A stretch of 64,000 bases of DNA, taken from contig JBCCBP010000006.1 of NCBI GenBank assembly GCA_039033995.1, positions 1 through 64,000 on the forward strand, in the 5' to 3' direction. The stretch is from CALBPI01 sp039033995 (GTDB lineage Bacteria; Pseudomonadota; Gammaproteobacteria; Steroidobacterales; Woeseiaceae). Below the pieces are notes generated by a model, which worked only from the letters and a program-made list of their open reading frames with translations, had not been told where the DNA came from and searched no databases. Numbering within the stretch: position 1 is the first letter of the stretch; each line of letters starts with the position of its first letter. The translations under genes were made by a program, and so were the position numbers. This document shows positions 9,717 through 17,940 of the stretch, one piece after another.

Positions 9717-10442
9717 CTAATCTCGTCTCGCATCGACAATGATAAACGTCGGAAACGTCGCGTTTTTTTGATACTTGCGCGGATCGATAGTGGCGAGTTC
9801 GGGTAGCGGCTTCGTCTCATGCAATTGGGTCAGCCTGAAGCCAGCTTGCAGCACCGGATTGATCAGCTCTTCAACCGAGCGGTAATAGTCTGGCACGACA
9901 ACCGGCTGCTTGGTAAAACCGCGCCACGTTGCTTCACAGTAATGAACCCCAAACGCTGAAGGTGGCTCGAACCAGGCGTAAGCGCCCATCGGATGTTGCA
10001 CCGAGAACAACAGACGGCCACAAGGCTTCAACAACCGATAAAACTCACCGAGAGGGCGTGACCAGTCCCGCACGTAGTCGAGTGCCAACGACGACACAAT
10101 TAGATCGAATCGAGCATCTGCTTGTGCGATCGGTTGTGCAAGATCTGCCACCAAGTATTCAACAGAGGGGCCATTACGCTCTTCCGCCAACCGCACCATG
10201 TTCGGACTGATATCGAGCGCAACAACCCTGGAGGCACCGAGCGCCAACAAGTCCCGCGTCAAAAACCCAGGTCCGCAGCCTGCGTCGAGTATTGCCAGGC
10301 CGCGCACGTCGCCCAGCTGCGCACGCATGGCGGGATGCTCGTTATAGCCATTTTCCGCTTTTCGCTCAGCATTGGCCGCATAACCTTCCGCCAGCGCTTC
10401 GTATGCCGCCAATGCGATCGGCGAGTCCGAATCATGACTCAT
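9717..10442 (-). CDS. Class I SAM-dependent methyltransferase
   Basis: 241 residues. ILDAGCGPGFLTRDLLALGA is the motif I SAM-binding loop, VVALDISPNMVRLAEER provides the acidic residue contacting the ribose, YLVADLAQPI is motif II, and FDLIVSSLALDYVRDWSRPL is the post-motif region, all in the order of Methyltransf_11-type enzymes. A good ribosome binding site (taggag) precedes the ATG. Substrate not predictable; relatives methylate small molecules such as quinone precursors or toxic compounds. Probably cytoplasmic. The gene stands apart from its neighbours. Confidence 0.88.
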   Translation of the reverse strand: MSHDSDSPIALAAYEALAEGYAANAERKAENGYNEHPAMRAQLGDVRGLAILDAGCGPGFLTRDLLALGASRVVALDISPNMVRLAEERNGPSVEYLVADLAQPIAQADARFDLIVSSLALDYVRDWSRPLGEFYRLLKPCGRLLFSVQHPMGAYAWFEPPSAFGVHYCEATWRGFTKQPVVVPDYYRSVEELINPVLQAGFRLTQLHETKPLPELATIDPRKYQKNATFPTFIIVDARRD

Positions 10443-10612
10443 ACTTGCTCCTACACCAGCCCCACGGGTGGCGCATGGTACACGCCGTCTGCCACTGACA
10501 CCATTACGTTAAACAGCCATAAGCGCTTTCAAGCTCAAATAAGAACTATTTCGACCATTTGCGGTGTTCCTTAGCGCGCTGGAACGGTCCTGAGGATTTT
10601 CGAACGCTTTAA

Positions 10613-10628
10613 GACTTTTCGTAAAGTC
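10613..10628. promoter_or_regulatory. Small hairpin before the GGDEF gene
   Basis: GACTTT and AAAGTC flank a TCGT loop, and GACTTTT recurs as a direct repeat at 10632. It lies 28-43 bases upstream of the diguanylate cyclase start. It could be an operator or a leader hairpin; there is no independent support. Confidence 0.3.
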
Positions 10629-10655
10629 GATGACTTTTCTGCCGCTACCAGAGCA

Positions 10656-11735
10656 ATGAAGTTTCGTAAGTTAAATCTGGACGAACTACCGCCCATCATG
10701 CTGGCGTTTTCGGGCATTCTTGGTGTTGCACCGATGGGCGTTTTTCGTCTGTTTGAAGGCAACTTCGTGATCGCGATTATCGACTTCATTGCCGTCGTCG
10801 CTTTTGCCGCGGTCGCTTGGGCGGTCTATGCGAAAGGCCTGGTTCGCATCGGCAGCATTTGCATGGCTTTTGTCGCCATCATCACCACCACTGTGACCGT
10901 GAGCATCCGCGGCGGTGATCATATTCTTTGGATGTACCCAGCAACTGTCGCTCTGTTCTACTTGCTGCGGCCTAAAGAGGCATCAGTCGTATCGCTTATT
11001 GCGATCAGCTTGGTGCTACCCGTCGTGTTCGACGGTCGCGATAGCAGCCAGATCGCACTCTACCTGGCAGCACTGGGTGTGACGATCTCGCTTTCGGTCG
11101 CGTTCGCCACATTGACGGCCGAGCAGCGTCGCGAGATGCAGAAGACCTCGCTGACCGACCCGCTGACCGGAATCGGCAACCGTCGGGCACTCGATGACAC
11201 CCTCGACGACATGATCAACGAGGTCACAGACAGAAGCCGTTCGTTTGTCCTCATCATGTTTGATATCGACCACTTCAAATCCGTCAACGACACCTACGGT
11301 CACTCGATTGGCGACAAAGTATTGCGCGGTGTTGCTGAAGTCGTGGGCGGCAGCGTCAGACCGAGTGATGCATTCTTCAGAGCCGGCGGCGAGGAGTTTG
11401 TCGTTTTGGCCAACAACGCTGACCTCAAGCAAGGCAAGCATCTGGCAGAGCGCTTGCGCGTGGCTATCGCCGAATTGAAACACCCGCTCGGACAACCGGA
11501 GGATTGCGTGCACGTTACTGCCTCGTTCGGCCTGGCGGAATATCGCGACGGCGAGTCACGTGACACGCTTTACAGACGGACGGACGAGGCACTCTACGAA
11601 GCAAAACGTAGCGGCCGAAATCGACTACATTTGGCAGACCGGACCGCAAGTCTCAGCGGTACTGCGAGTTATGCTGCGCTTACCGATGACGGCCACGAGA
11701 ATGCCGACACGGAGACACTGAGCGAAGCGTCCTGA
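10656..11735 (+). CDS. Membrane diguanylate cyclase (GGDEF)
   Basis: 359 residues. Residues about 10-165 contain roughly six membrane helices forming an input domain of unknown ligand. The C-terminal GGDEF domain begins at SLTDPLTGIGNRRAL, carries IMFDIDHFKSVNDTYGHSIGD, and has the active-site sequence GGEEF, a functional variant of GGDEF. RPSD lies five residues before GGEEF, so the inhibitory I-site RxxD is intact and product feedback is expected. It would make cyclic di-GMP from two GTP in response to a membrane signal, controlling attachment or motility. No EAL domain is present, so this is a synthase only. About 35 residues after the domain are acidic and low in complexity. Confidence 0.93.
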   Translation: MKFRKLNLDELPPIMLAFSGILGVAPMGVFRLFEGNFVIAIIDFIAVVAFAAVAWAVYAKGLVRIGSICMAFVAIITTTVTVSIRGGDHILWMYPATVALFYLLRPKEASVVSLIAISLVLPVVFDGRDSSQIALYLAALGVTISLSVAFATLTAEQRREMQKTSLTDPLTGIGNRRALDDTLDDMINEVTDRSRSFVLIMFDIDHFKSVNDTYGHSIGDKVLRGVAEVVGGSVRPSDAFFRAGGEEFVVLANNADLKQGKHLAERLRVAIAELKHPLGQPEDCVHVTASFGLAEYRDGESRDTLYRRTDEALYEAKRSGRNRLHLADRTASLSGTASYAALTDDGHENADTETLSEAS

Positions 11736-11845
11736 CTACGACCGACGTGCGGGCGTCTACCTAGCCGACGACGAATGCAGCACAGGCCAAACGCGGCAGT
11801 GTTCGTATACACTAGCGCCAACCAACGACTGACCCGACCAACATC

Positions 11846-13075
11846 GTGCTAACAATCATCGCTTCCCTGGGCTCGCTATTGTTCGCGGCCGCACTGCTGT
11901 ATGCCGGCAACGGGCTCCAGGGCACATTGCTGGCCGTTCGTGGCGGCGGCGAAGGATTCTCGCCACCGGTCATCGGCGCTCTGATGTCCGCGTACTATTT
12001 CGGCTTCATTGTAGGATGCCGTGTGGTGCCGCGATTCATTGCCGACATCGGACACATACGCTGCTTTGTGGCTTTGGCATCCGCCGCGTCTGCCAGCGCG
12101 CTCGCACACGCCATTTTCGTGGAGCCAATCTCCTGGGGCATTCTGCGCGCGACGACCGGTTTCGCGTTCGCTGGGATGGCGATGGTGCTGGAGAGCTGGA
12201 TCAATGAGCGCTCCTCTAACGCGAATCGCGGACGCGTGTTATCGATCTATCGAATGGTGGACTTGGGTTCGCTCACGCTCGGTAATCTACTGCTCGCTGC
12301 GACCAGCCCGGCCGGATTCGAACTATTCGCGCTGGTATCGATTCTGATTTCACTGGCGCTCGTTCCGATCGCGATGACGCGTATCGAAGCACCGCCACCG
12401 ATAAAACAGGCGCGTCTGGATCTCCGCGGCTTGTATCGTGTGTCGCCAGTTGCCGCTGCGGGCGCACTCGGCACGGGACTCGCAAACGCCGCCTTCTGGG
12501 GTGTCGCCCCGCTGTTCGTACAATCAACCGGCTATGGCGCCGATATGGTCGGCAGGTTCATGAGCGTAGCAATTGTTGCCGCGGGCTTGTCACAGCTACC
12601 GATCGGCATTCTCTCCGACAGGATCGACCGACGCATTGTGCTTTGTGGCACTGCCGTGCTGGCGGGTTGTGGTGCGATCCTGCTTGCCGTTTTCGGACCA
12701 AACAGCATCACCGCACTACTGCTGCTCGGCGCCGTGTTAGGCACCTTCATGTTACCGGTGTTCGGCCTCAGCTTGGCCCATGCCGCCGATCATGCGGCCA
12801 AGGGACAGAGTGTCGGTGTCAGCGGCAGCATGCTGCTGTTACATGGCGTAGGCGCGGTGATTGGCGCTGTGCTGGGCGGCGCTGCAATGTCGCTTGCCGG
12901 CGGCGTTGGATTGTTTGGTTACATTGCCACGATAGAAATCGCATTGGCCGGCTTTGCACTGAGTCGTATTGCGAAACGCTCAGCGCCAGACGACAAATCG
13001 AAGCACAGACCTGCACCGCGCAGTCCTTCGACCGTCGTGTATGGCGACACCAAGAAGACTGGAAACAATCACTGA
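11846..13075 (+). CDS. MFS transporter, YcaD-like
   Basis: 409 residues from a GTG start, with twelve predicted helices. YYFGFIVGCRVVPRFIADIGHIRCF in loop 2-3 is the MFS signature region, and ESWINERSSNANRGRVLSIY matches the YcaD/YcaD-like subfamily, whose members have this conserved W-N-E segment. The second half repeats the loop pattern with LPIGILSDRIDRR. Substrate unknown; such proteins are usually proton-driven exporters. The C-terminal tail is basic and hydrophilic. It lies 110 bases after the diguanylate cyclase and may have its own promoter. Convergent with the next gene, only 22 bases away. Confidence 0.85.
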   Translation: MLTIIASLGSLLFAAALLYAGNGLQGTLLAVRGGGEGFSPPVIGALMSAYYFGFIVGCRVVPRFIADIGHIRCFVALASAASASALAHAIFVEPISWGILRATTGFAFAGMAMVLESWINERSSNANRGRVLSIYRMVDLGSLTLGNLLLAATSPAGFELFALVSILISLALVPIAMTRIEAPPPIKQARLDLRGLYRVSPVAAAGALGTGLANAAFWGVAPLFVQSTGYGADMVGRFMSVAIVAAGLSQLPIGILSDRIDRRIVLCGTAVLAGCGAILLAVFGPNSITALLLLGAVLGTFMLPVFGLSLAHAADHAAKGQSVGVSGSMLLLHGVGAVIGAVLGGAAMSLAGGVGLFGYIATIEIALAGFALSRIAKRSAPDDKSKHRPAPRSPSTVVYGDTKKTGNNH

Positions 13076-13097
13076 GCCCGGGCGCACAAGGCGCCTG

Positions 13098-14390
13098 TCA
13101 ATCAAGCGGTGTAAAGTGGTTCGCCCCGATGACGAAATGCTCGTTGTCTTTCGGATAAAAACAAAACGCGTATTCTTCGACTGTCCCATCGTTGAACGCA
13201 AAGCGGATCGCATGTCCATCGATACTATAGCGGCCCGCACGTTGTCGATCATTATAGGCTGGCAACCAGCCGCCGGTGTCTCCACCCTTTAGAGATGCCC
13301 AGGTAAAGCGCCCGTCAGCAGCAAACGCAACGGTATTGAAATTGGCGATGCGTCCGCCGCCGAAACTGTCGGCCGATTGGAAGCGCCCAGCGATGCGTTG
13401 TCCGCGTTGTGCTGGTCGCGTCATGAACCAGCGCTCCCAGACGGTTTGCTCATCGCCGGGCCATTGAATCTGCAAGCCTGCGTTGCGCGGCTCCCACATA
13501 CCCCAGTCCTCTGGCACACGCGCCTTGGATAACCGCGTGTCGAGCGTGTACGGATTTTCACTCAAGCGACGCTTGATACGACCATCATTCAACCGCAGGT
13601 AAATTTCGTTCTCGACGTAGACGCCGGACAAACCGTAGCGGGTGACCGTACGCATCACAATGTCGAAGTCGCTGTCCGTTTGAAAGTAAGTCGGTGCTGC
13701 AATCGGCGCTATTGCTCCCGTCGTTGGCGATTCAATACCTTCGGATTCGCTGACGGGACCGCCTTGTTGCGTGGGCATCTCAGCGTCAGCACCCGGCACC
13801 ACCGGTTTTCGCTCGAAGCCTCTAGCCGTAAGATGCCATTCGTCGGGTTCACCATGAATCTGATAGAACTGCTGTGCTGCATCCTTATGTACGAATGCCT
13901 TCAGCGCATCGTCTCGGAGCGACTTGCTAACGAAGGCGAGGTTACGCTGCCACATGCCTCGCAGAATCTCTCTGTCGCCCTGCGCTTGCGGAATGGGCTT
14001 TGGCCCAATGGCGGTTGTCGTCGCCGCTTCGCACGAGCCGACCAGCGTTTTGATTTGATCGGGGGTCATGTCCCTGCCCTCAATAATCTGCCAGTTGGTC
14101 ACCTCGACAAACGTCGCAACACTGCAATCCGCGTACGGCGGAAAACCCGCTTTCTTGGCCAAGCGCTCGTAGTCGCGAAATGACACCTTGGGCGAAAACG
14201 ACAACCGCATCGACAGTCTTTGCGCACGTGGTGTCGCTTCGATAAGCTCTTGCTTGACGGTCTTGCCAATGGACCTTCTTTGCACCGGGTCCGGCTCATA
14301 CGCGAGCGTATCAGCGCAAAAAGCGACGGCGATGAGTAATGCGGCGGTGGTGCGCAGCCAGTCGTCGAAACCCTGAGCATCACGTTGCAC
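13098..14390 (-). CDS. Exported hypothetical protein with lipocalin-like C-terminus
   Basis: 430 residues from a GTG start at 14390, supported by aaggggt about 8 bases upstream. Residues 12-30 look like a signal peptide (RTTAALLIAVAFCADTLAYEP). The middle is charged, with a proline/threonine-rich stretch near 215-235 that is probably a linker. The last 130 residues (GRFQSADSFGGG through AFNDGTVEEYAFCFYP) look like short beta strands of a small barrel. Two cysteines, CSVATF and GSCEAA, lie in the N-terminal half. I do not recognise the family. The 188-base divergent spacer to the next gene contains a short CGGTCG-cac-CGACCG palindrome. Confidence 0.65.
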   Translation of the reverse strand: MQRDAQGFDDWLRTTAALLIAVAFCADTLAYEPDPVQRRSIGKTVKQELIEATPRAQRLSMRLSFSPKVSFRDYERLAKKAGFPPYADCSVATFVEVTNWQIIEGRDMTPDQIKTLVGSCEAATTTAIGPKPIPQAQGDREILRGMWQRNLAFVSKSLRDDALKAFVHKDAAQQFYQIHGEPDEWHLTARGFERKPVVPGADAEMPTQQGGPVSESEGIESPTTGAIAPIAAPTYFQTDSDFDIVMRTVTRYGLSGVYVENEIYLRLNDGRIKRRLSENPYTLDTRLSKARVPEDWGMWEPRNAGLQIQWPGDEQTVWERWFMTRPAQRGQRIAGRFQSADSFGGGRIANFNTVAFAADGRFTWASLKGGDTGGWLPAYNDRQRAGRYSIDGHAIRFAFNDGTVEEYAFCFYPKDNEHFVIGANHFTPLD

Positions 14391-14511
14391 GAAAAACCCC
14401 TTATTTTTCTCGAGTTTGAAGCTTAGCAGAATTCATACAACAGCAAGGCATGGCAAGCATTGATCGGCGCTACGGTGTTACGACGTGTGCGCTAGCCACG
14501 CTGGGTTGATT

Positions 14512-14526
14512 CGGTCGCACCGACCG
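14512..14526. promoter_or_regulatory. Short palindrome in a divergent spacer
   Basis: CGGTCG, three bases, CGACCG: a perfect 6-3-6 inverted repeat between two divergent genes of unknown function, 53 bases before the ATG at 14579. Shape and position would suit a dimeric repressor, but a repeat this short can arise by chance in GC-rich DNA. Confidence 0.25.
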
Positions 14527-14578
14527 TGTCGTTCTTGTAGAGTAAACACAGCGACGTTGATAGTAAGCGCGAGGCACC

Positions 14579-15391
14579 ATGACCAGACCCACCCATTCAA
14601 CGCTAAAGCTATTCGCTGCTATTGCTTGCCTATTCGCGTCCGCCGACTCAGGGGCAGCTCTGCCGAATCAGCCCACGGTCGCGATTGAACGCGATGATGG
14701 CAGTCGTACATTGGCGAATTGGTCACCTGCGGCTCGGATGCACCCGAGCATGAGCGAGAGGATTCTGCCTGACAATCCGGCTTTCGATGGCGCCGAGGTC
14801 TGGCTCATGTTGTCGCAGGGTGAGACGTTGCCGAATGCTGCGGTAGCAGCATTCCGTGAGGCGGGTCTGCAAGACGCGAGGATTATCGCATCCTCTCCCT
14901 GCAATCCTGTCGCTGTCGACGTGCTCGATTCGGCACCAGGCTCCGAGGGGGCCGTCGTGATGGTCGCTGGCACTTTGAACGGCAACGCCGCACGCGGCAT
15001 TGGCATCGTCTTGTTCGGCAGTGATGACGAGCATGGTGCGCATGCGAATGTACATGCATTTATGGCACCGGAAGATGCGTTCATCGCGCTCGGTGGCTTC
15101 GCCGTTCCAGCGGTACGCTGGCTCATGGCATCCACGGCACCCGATGAAGATATGACGATAGATGGTAGTCTCTCACCTCAAGCCGCGACGGCAAGACTCA
15201 GTGAATTTTTTTCCATGTGGGTTGAACACTGGCTGGTCCCAATGCTGGCGATGACCCTACAGTCGCAAATGCAATCCATCCAGAACATGGCCAGTTGGAA
15301 CAACGCGATGAGTGCTTGTGCTGGTGACGCAAACTGTACGGTGATCGAAGCCAACGATGGCTCAGGCAATTGGGAAGCTGTGACTCGCTAG
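14579..15391 (+). CDS. Exported hypothetical protein
   Basis: 270 residues with a signal peptide (cleavage near SADSGAA/LPNQ). The mature protein has alternating strands and helices (AVVMVAGTLNGNAARGIGIVLFG) and a C-terminal helical segment rich in Met, Gln and Asn (MQSIQNMASWNNAMSACA) followed by a cysteine pair (SACAGDANC). No known family recognised. A cgagg ribosome binding site lies 7 bases before the ATG. It is divergent from the preceding exported protein, and the two might be co-regulated, but nothing links them functionally. Confidence 0.65.
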   Translation: MTRPTHSTLKLFAAIACLFASADSGAALPNQPTVAIERDDGSRTLANWSPAARMHPSMSERILPDNPAFDGAEVWLMLSQGETLPNAAVAAFREAGLQDARIIASSPCNPVAVDVLDSAPGSEGAVVMVAGTLNGNAARGIGIVLFGSDDEHGAHANVHAFMAPEDAFIALGGFAVPAVRWLMASTAPDEDMTIDGSLSPQAATARLSEFFSMWVEHWLVPMLAMTLQSQMQSIQNMASWNNAMSACAGDANCTVIEANDGSGNWEAVTR

Positions 15392-15411
15392 CGCCACCAA
15401 GACCGGCACGC

Positions 15412-15873
15412 TTATGCCAAGTGCTTCTCCATGTATACACTCAACGGATCGTGAGTGTAGCCCCCGAACGGGCCACGACGTTGATATCCGAGCTTGGCGT
15501 ACAGACGCAGCGCCGCTGGTTGCAGCGGACCAGCCTCCAATCGCACCCACTGCACGCCGTGAGCGCTGACGCATTGCTCGATGGCACTCATGACACCAAC
15601 CGCCAACCCCTGACCACGAAAGTGGCTATCAACAAACACGCGCTTAATCTCGCCATATCGCACATCGTCGTCGCAAAACTTCACGCCACCACAGGCTGCA
15701 AGGACGTTGTCGACATAGGCACCAAAAAACGCCGCGTCGTCGGTCATCAAAGCAGCAATAGGTTGCGCATGATTGCTCTCTGGCGGATACAACGATTCCA
15801 GGTAGACGTCGGATTGCTTGACGAGCGAAATCAACGCGACGTTGTTCGGATCATGTAATCGCCGAATTTCCAT
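15412..15873 (-). CDS. GNAT family N-acetyltransferase
   Basis: 153 residues from the ATG at 15873; the frame is open up to 15951 but that extension would overlap the divergent neighbour and has no folded look. The acetyl-CoA loop is IKRVFVDSHFRGQGLAVGVM, with RGQGLA matching the R/Q-x-x-G-x-G/A motif, followed by LRLYAKLGYQRRGPFGGY, the usual C-terminal beta5-alpha4 region ending in an aromatic. It transfers an acetyl group from acetyl-CoA to an unknown amine. It is a cytoplasmic single-domain enzyme of normal size for the family. Confidence 0.88.
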   Translation of the reverse strand: MEIRRLHDPNNVALISLVKQSDVYLESLYPPESNHAQPIAALMTDDAAFFGAYVDNVLAACGGVKFCDDDVRYGEIKRVFVDSHFRGQGLAVGVMSAIEQCVSAHGVQWVRLEAGPLQPAALRLYAKLGYQRRGPFGGYTHDPLSVYMEKHLA

Positions 15874-16003
15874 GAGACAACACTGAGTAACCGGGACACC
15901 ACTGTCAACTGCCACTATGACGATGCTGGTCGAGATCGGATTGGGCAGCAAAAATCAGAACAACATCACGCCCGTCACGCATCGTTTGTGGCCTACTCCG
16001 TTG

Positions 16004-16786
16004 ATGTTCAAAGCGATTCGCATTTCGATTCTGCTGGCGGTGTTGATCGTCGTCGCAGGCACCACATGGCTGACCCAGCAACGCACCACCGACTGGGCCT
16101 ATAGCCTGTGGGTCCGAGTCTATCCGATCAATGCCGACAACCATCCGGAAACAGACCGTCACATTGATACCCTAACCGATGCCTCTTTCGATGACGTAGA
16201 GCAATTCATCGCCACCGAGGCCGCGCGTTACGGCGTTACCACCAGTGATCCAGTACGCATCGACCTCGGCCGACCGATTCTCGAGCAACCACCGGCACTT
16301 GCAGAACGGCCAAACGTACTGGACGCGATTCTTTGGTCACTGAAGATGCGTTGGTGGGCGAGCACCGTGACGGAAGATCAGGAGGATTATCAGCCCGACG
16401 TCCGCGTTTTCGTGCGCTATCACCAGCCTGCGACGACGATGGTGCTGGAAAACTCTGTCGGCGTACGCAAGGGTATGTTTGGCATCGTTAACGCCTACAC
16501 CGGGCGCGCTTATCGTGGGCGCAACAATGTCGTTTTCGCTCACGAGCTGCTACACACCATCGGCGCGTCCGACAAGTACAACCCACGCACAAATCAACCT
16601 GTTGCCCCTCAAGGTCTTGGCGAACCCGATCGCGAGCCACTATACCCGCAGCGCCTCGCTGAAATCATGGGTGGACGCATAGCACTGTCCGACAACCGCG
16701 CGGAGATGCCACGAACACTGAAGCAAGCCGTTATCGGCCCGGAGACGGCAAGGGAAATTCGGCTGCTCGATGAAAACTCGCCGTGA
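16004..16786 (+). CDS. Membrane-anchored metalloprotease-like protein (HExxH)
   Basis: About 260 residues from the ATG at 16004, which gives an immediate hydrophobic anchor (MFKAIRISILLAVLIVVAGT); an ATG at 15917 would add 29 residues and overlap the acetyltransferase leader. The key sequence is FAHELLHTIGASDKY (near residue 180): HExxH supplies two zinc ligands and the catalytic Glu, and a third ligand is expected in GASDKY or a later acidic residue. EIMGG downstream looks like a Met-turn. This would be a small periplasm-facing zinc protease, though I do not recognise the named family. Convergent with the 99-residue membrane protein. Confidence 0.68.
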   Translation: MFKAIRISILLAVLIVVAGTTWLTQQRTTDWAYSLWVRVYPINADNHPETDRHIDTLTDASFDDVEQFIATEAARYGVTTSDPVRIDLGRPILEQPPALAERPNVLDAILWSLKMRWWASTVTEDQEDYQPDVRVFVRYHQPATTMVLENSVGVRKGMFGIVNAYTGRAYRGRNNVVFAHELLHTIGASDKYNPRTNQPVAPQGLGEPDREPLYPQRLAEIMGGRIALSDNRAEMPRTLKQAVIGPETAREIRLLDENSP

Positions 16787-16838
16787 ATAGTTGAAACAAC
16801 GTGTCTGAGCGCGGAACGGAGAAAAGCCGTGTCGGCCG

Positions 16839-17138
16839 TCAATCGTCCAGGTAATTGATGCCAAAGATCTTGGCGTAGATCAGCGCTGCGGGAAGTTCGA
16901 GCACGGCATAGGCCAATAGTGAAAACCAGAACCAGTTCATCTCCCATTGAAAAAACTGGAATGCGTACTGACTGCCCCAGAACAGATTGGCCGCGATCAC
17001 CAACGCCAGCACGCTTAACAACAAGTCATACTGAATCATGCGTGACACGTTTTGACCACAGTATTTCGGATAGATAAAAAAATACGCGACGAGTACGATC
17101 AATGCATTGATCGCGAGCAGCATCAGCTCCGGTTTCAT
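16839..17138 (-). CDS. Small three-helix membrane protein
   Basis: 99 residues with three hydrophobic helices (LLAINALIVLVAYFFIY, YDLLLSVLALVIAANLFW, WFSLLAYAVLELPAALIYA) and a Trp/Phe-rich loop (FQFFQWEMNWFWF). There is no catalytic motif. Size and topology resemble uncharacterised small inner-membrane proteins of proteobacteria. Lies between a convergent protease-like gene and a universal stress protein on the same strand. Confidence 0.65.
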   Translation of the reverse strand: MKPELMLLAINALIVLVAYFFIYPKYCGQNVSRMIQYDLLLSVLALVIAANLFWGSQYAFQFFQWEMNWFWFSLLAYAVLELPAALIYAKIFGINYLDD

Positions 17139-17264
17139 ACGACACCGTAACCCGCGCTACTCCAAAGCCTGATGACTAACCGGATTGGGCACGTAACAAC
17201 TATCATGCCGATAGTGTAGCGCCATTCCTGCGAGTCATTCTACGTCTGCCACACACCCATGACG

Positions 17265-17726
17265 TTAGCGTGGTTCGCGTACCACTGTGACGGCACACGG
17301 CGCCGCGTTGACAACGCCATTGCAAACACTGCCAAGCACCGCGCGGGCTAGCGCCGACTTACCATGCGACCCCAACACAATAAGATCGACGTTAGCCGTC
17401 TCCGCGTCGTGGCAAATCTGCTCCACGGGGTGTCCCCAGCGCTGAGCTATCTCCGGTGCGGTAGGCAAGTCGCCGAGTGCCACGAGCGTGTCCGCTACTT
17501 CTTCATCGGTGGCACGCTGCTCCAGTGCTTCTCTAACCGTGGTCGTGTCGTCCTGCGATACCGATACCGCGTTCCACGCGGCCGCGACAACAACACTTTC
17601 ATCCTGGACATGGATCACGCGCACGCTCGCTTCAAAACGACGGGCGAATTCTCCCGCCAAACCGGCGGCCTTGAGTGCATAGGTGGATCCATCGGTCGGA
17701 ACAAGAATTTTCGTAATGTCTGGCAT
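17265..17726 (-). CDS. Universal stress protein (UspA family)
   Basis: 153 residues from the ATG at 17726, which is preceded by ggagacc; the frame could begin at 17783 but the extra 19 residues are basic and absent from typical Usp proteins. KILVPTDGSTYALKAAGLAG is the first strand and ATP loop, and GSHGKSALARAVLGS fits the ATP-binding G-x2-G-x9-G-S/T motif, so it is an ATP-binding UspA type. Single-domain, dimeric and cytoplasmic by family. A 15-base inverted repeat (17796-17810) lies 70 bases upstream and could be an operator. Confidence 0.92.
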   Translation of the reverse strand: MPDITKILVPTDGSTYALKAAGLAGEFARRFEASVRVIHVQDESVVVAAAWNAVSVSQDDTTTVREALEQRATDEEVADTLVALGDLPTAPEIAQRWGHPVEQICHDAETANVDLIVLGSHGKSALARAVLGSVCNGVVNAAPCAVTVVREPR

Positions 17727-17795
17727 GCTGGTCTCCCTGGCGGAACGTGTATTGCGACGTTCCTTTGTCATGAAGACCTTCATATCTAACAGGTG

Positions 17796-17810
17796 ACTGT
17801 TACCAACAGT
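17796..17810. promoter_or_regulatory. Inverted repeat upstream of the usp gene
   Basis: ACTGTT, three bases, AACAGT: a perfect 6-3-6 palindrome 70 bases upstream of the universal stress protein start. The position suits an operator. No regulator gene lies beside it. Confidence 0.25.
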
Positions 17811-17940
17811 TGATATTCGCTACTGCACTTAGCGAGTGTATGCGGGACGATTGTCGTCTTGTTACCTCCAATTCAATCGGCAACGCCTTCGATCGACGGA
17901 GCCACCAATGTCGATGCGAATCGCAGATCTGTTGGTGCTA

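Noticed and set aside
17199..17215. ACTATC...GATAGT hairpin upstream of the three-helix protein
   Set aside because: Six-base stem with no U run and no position that suggests a function; common by chance.
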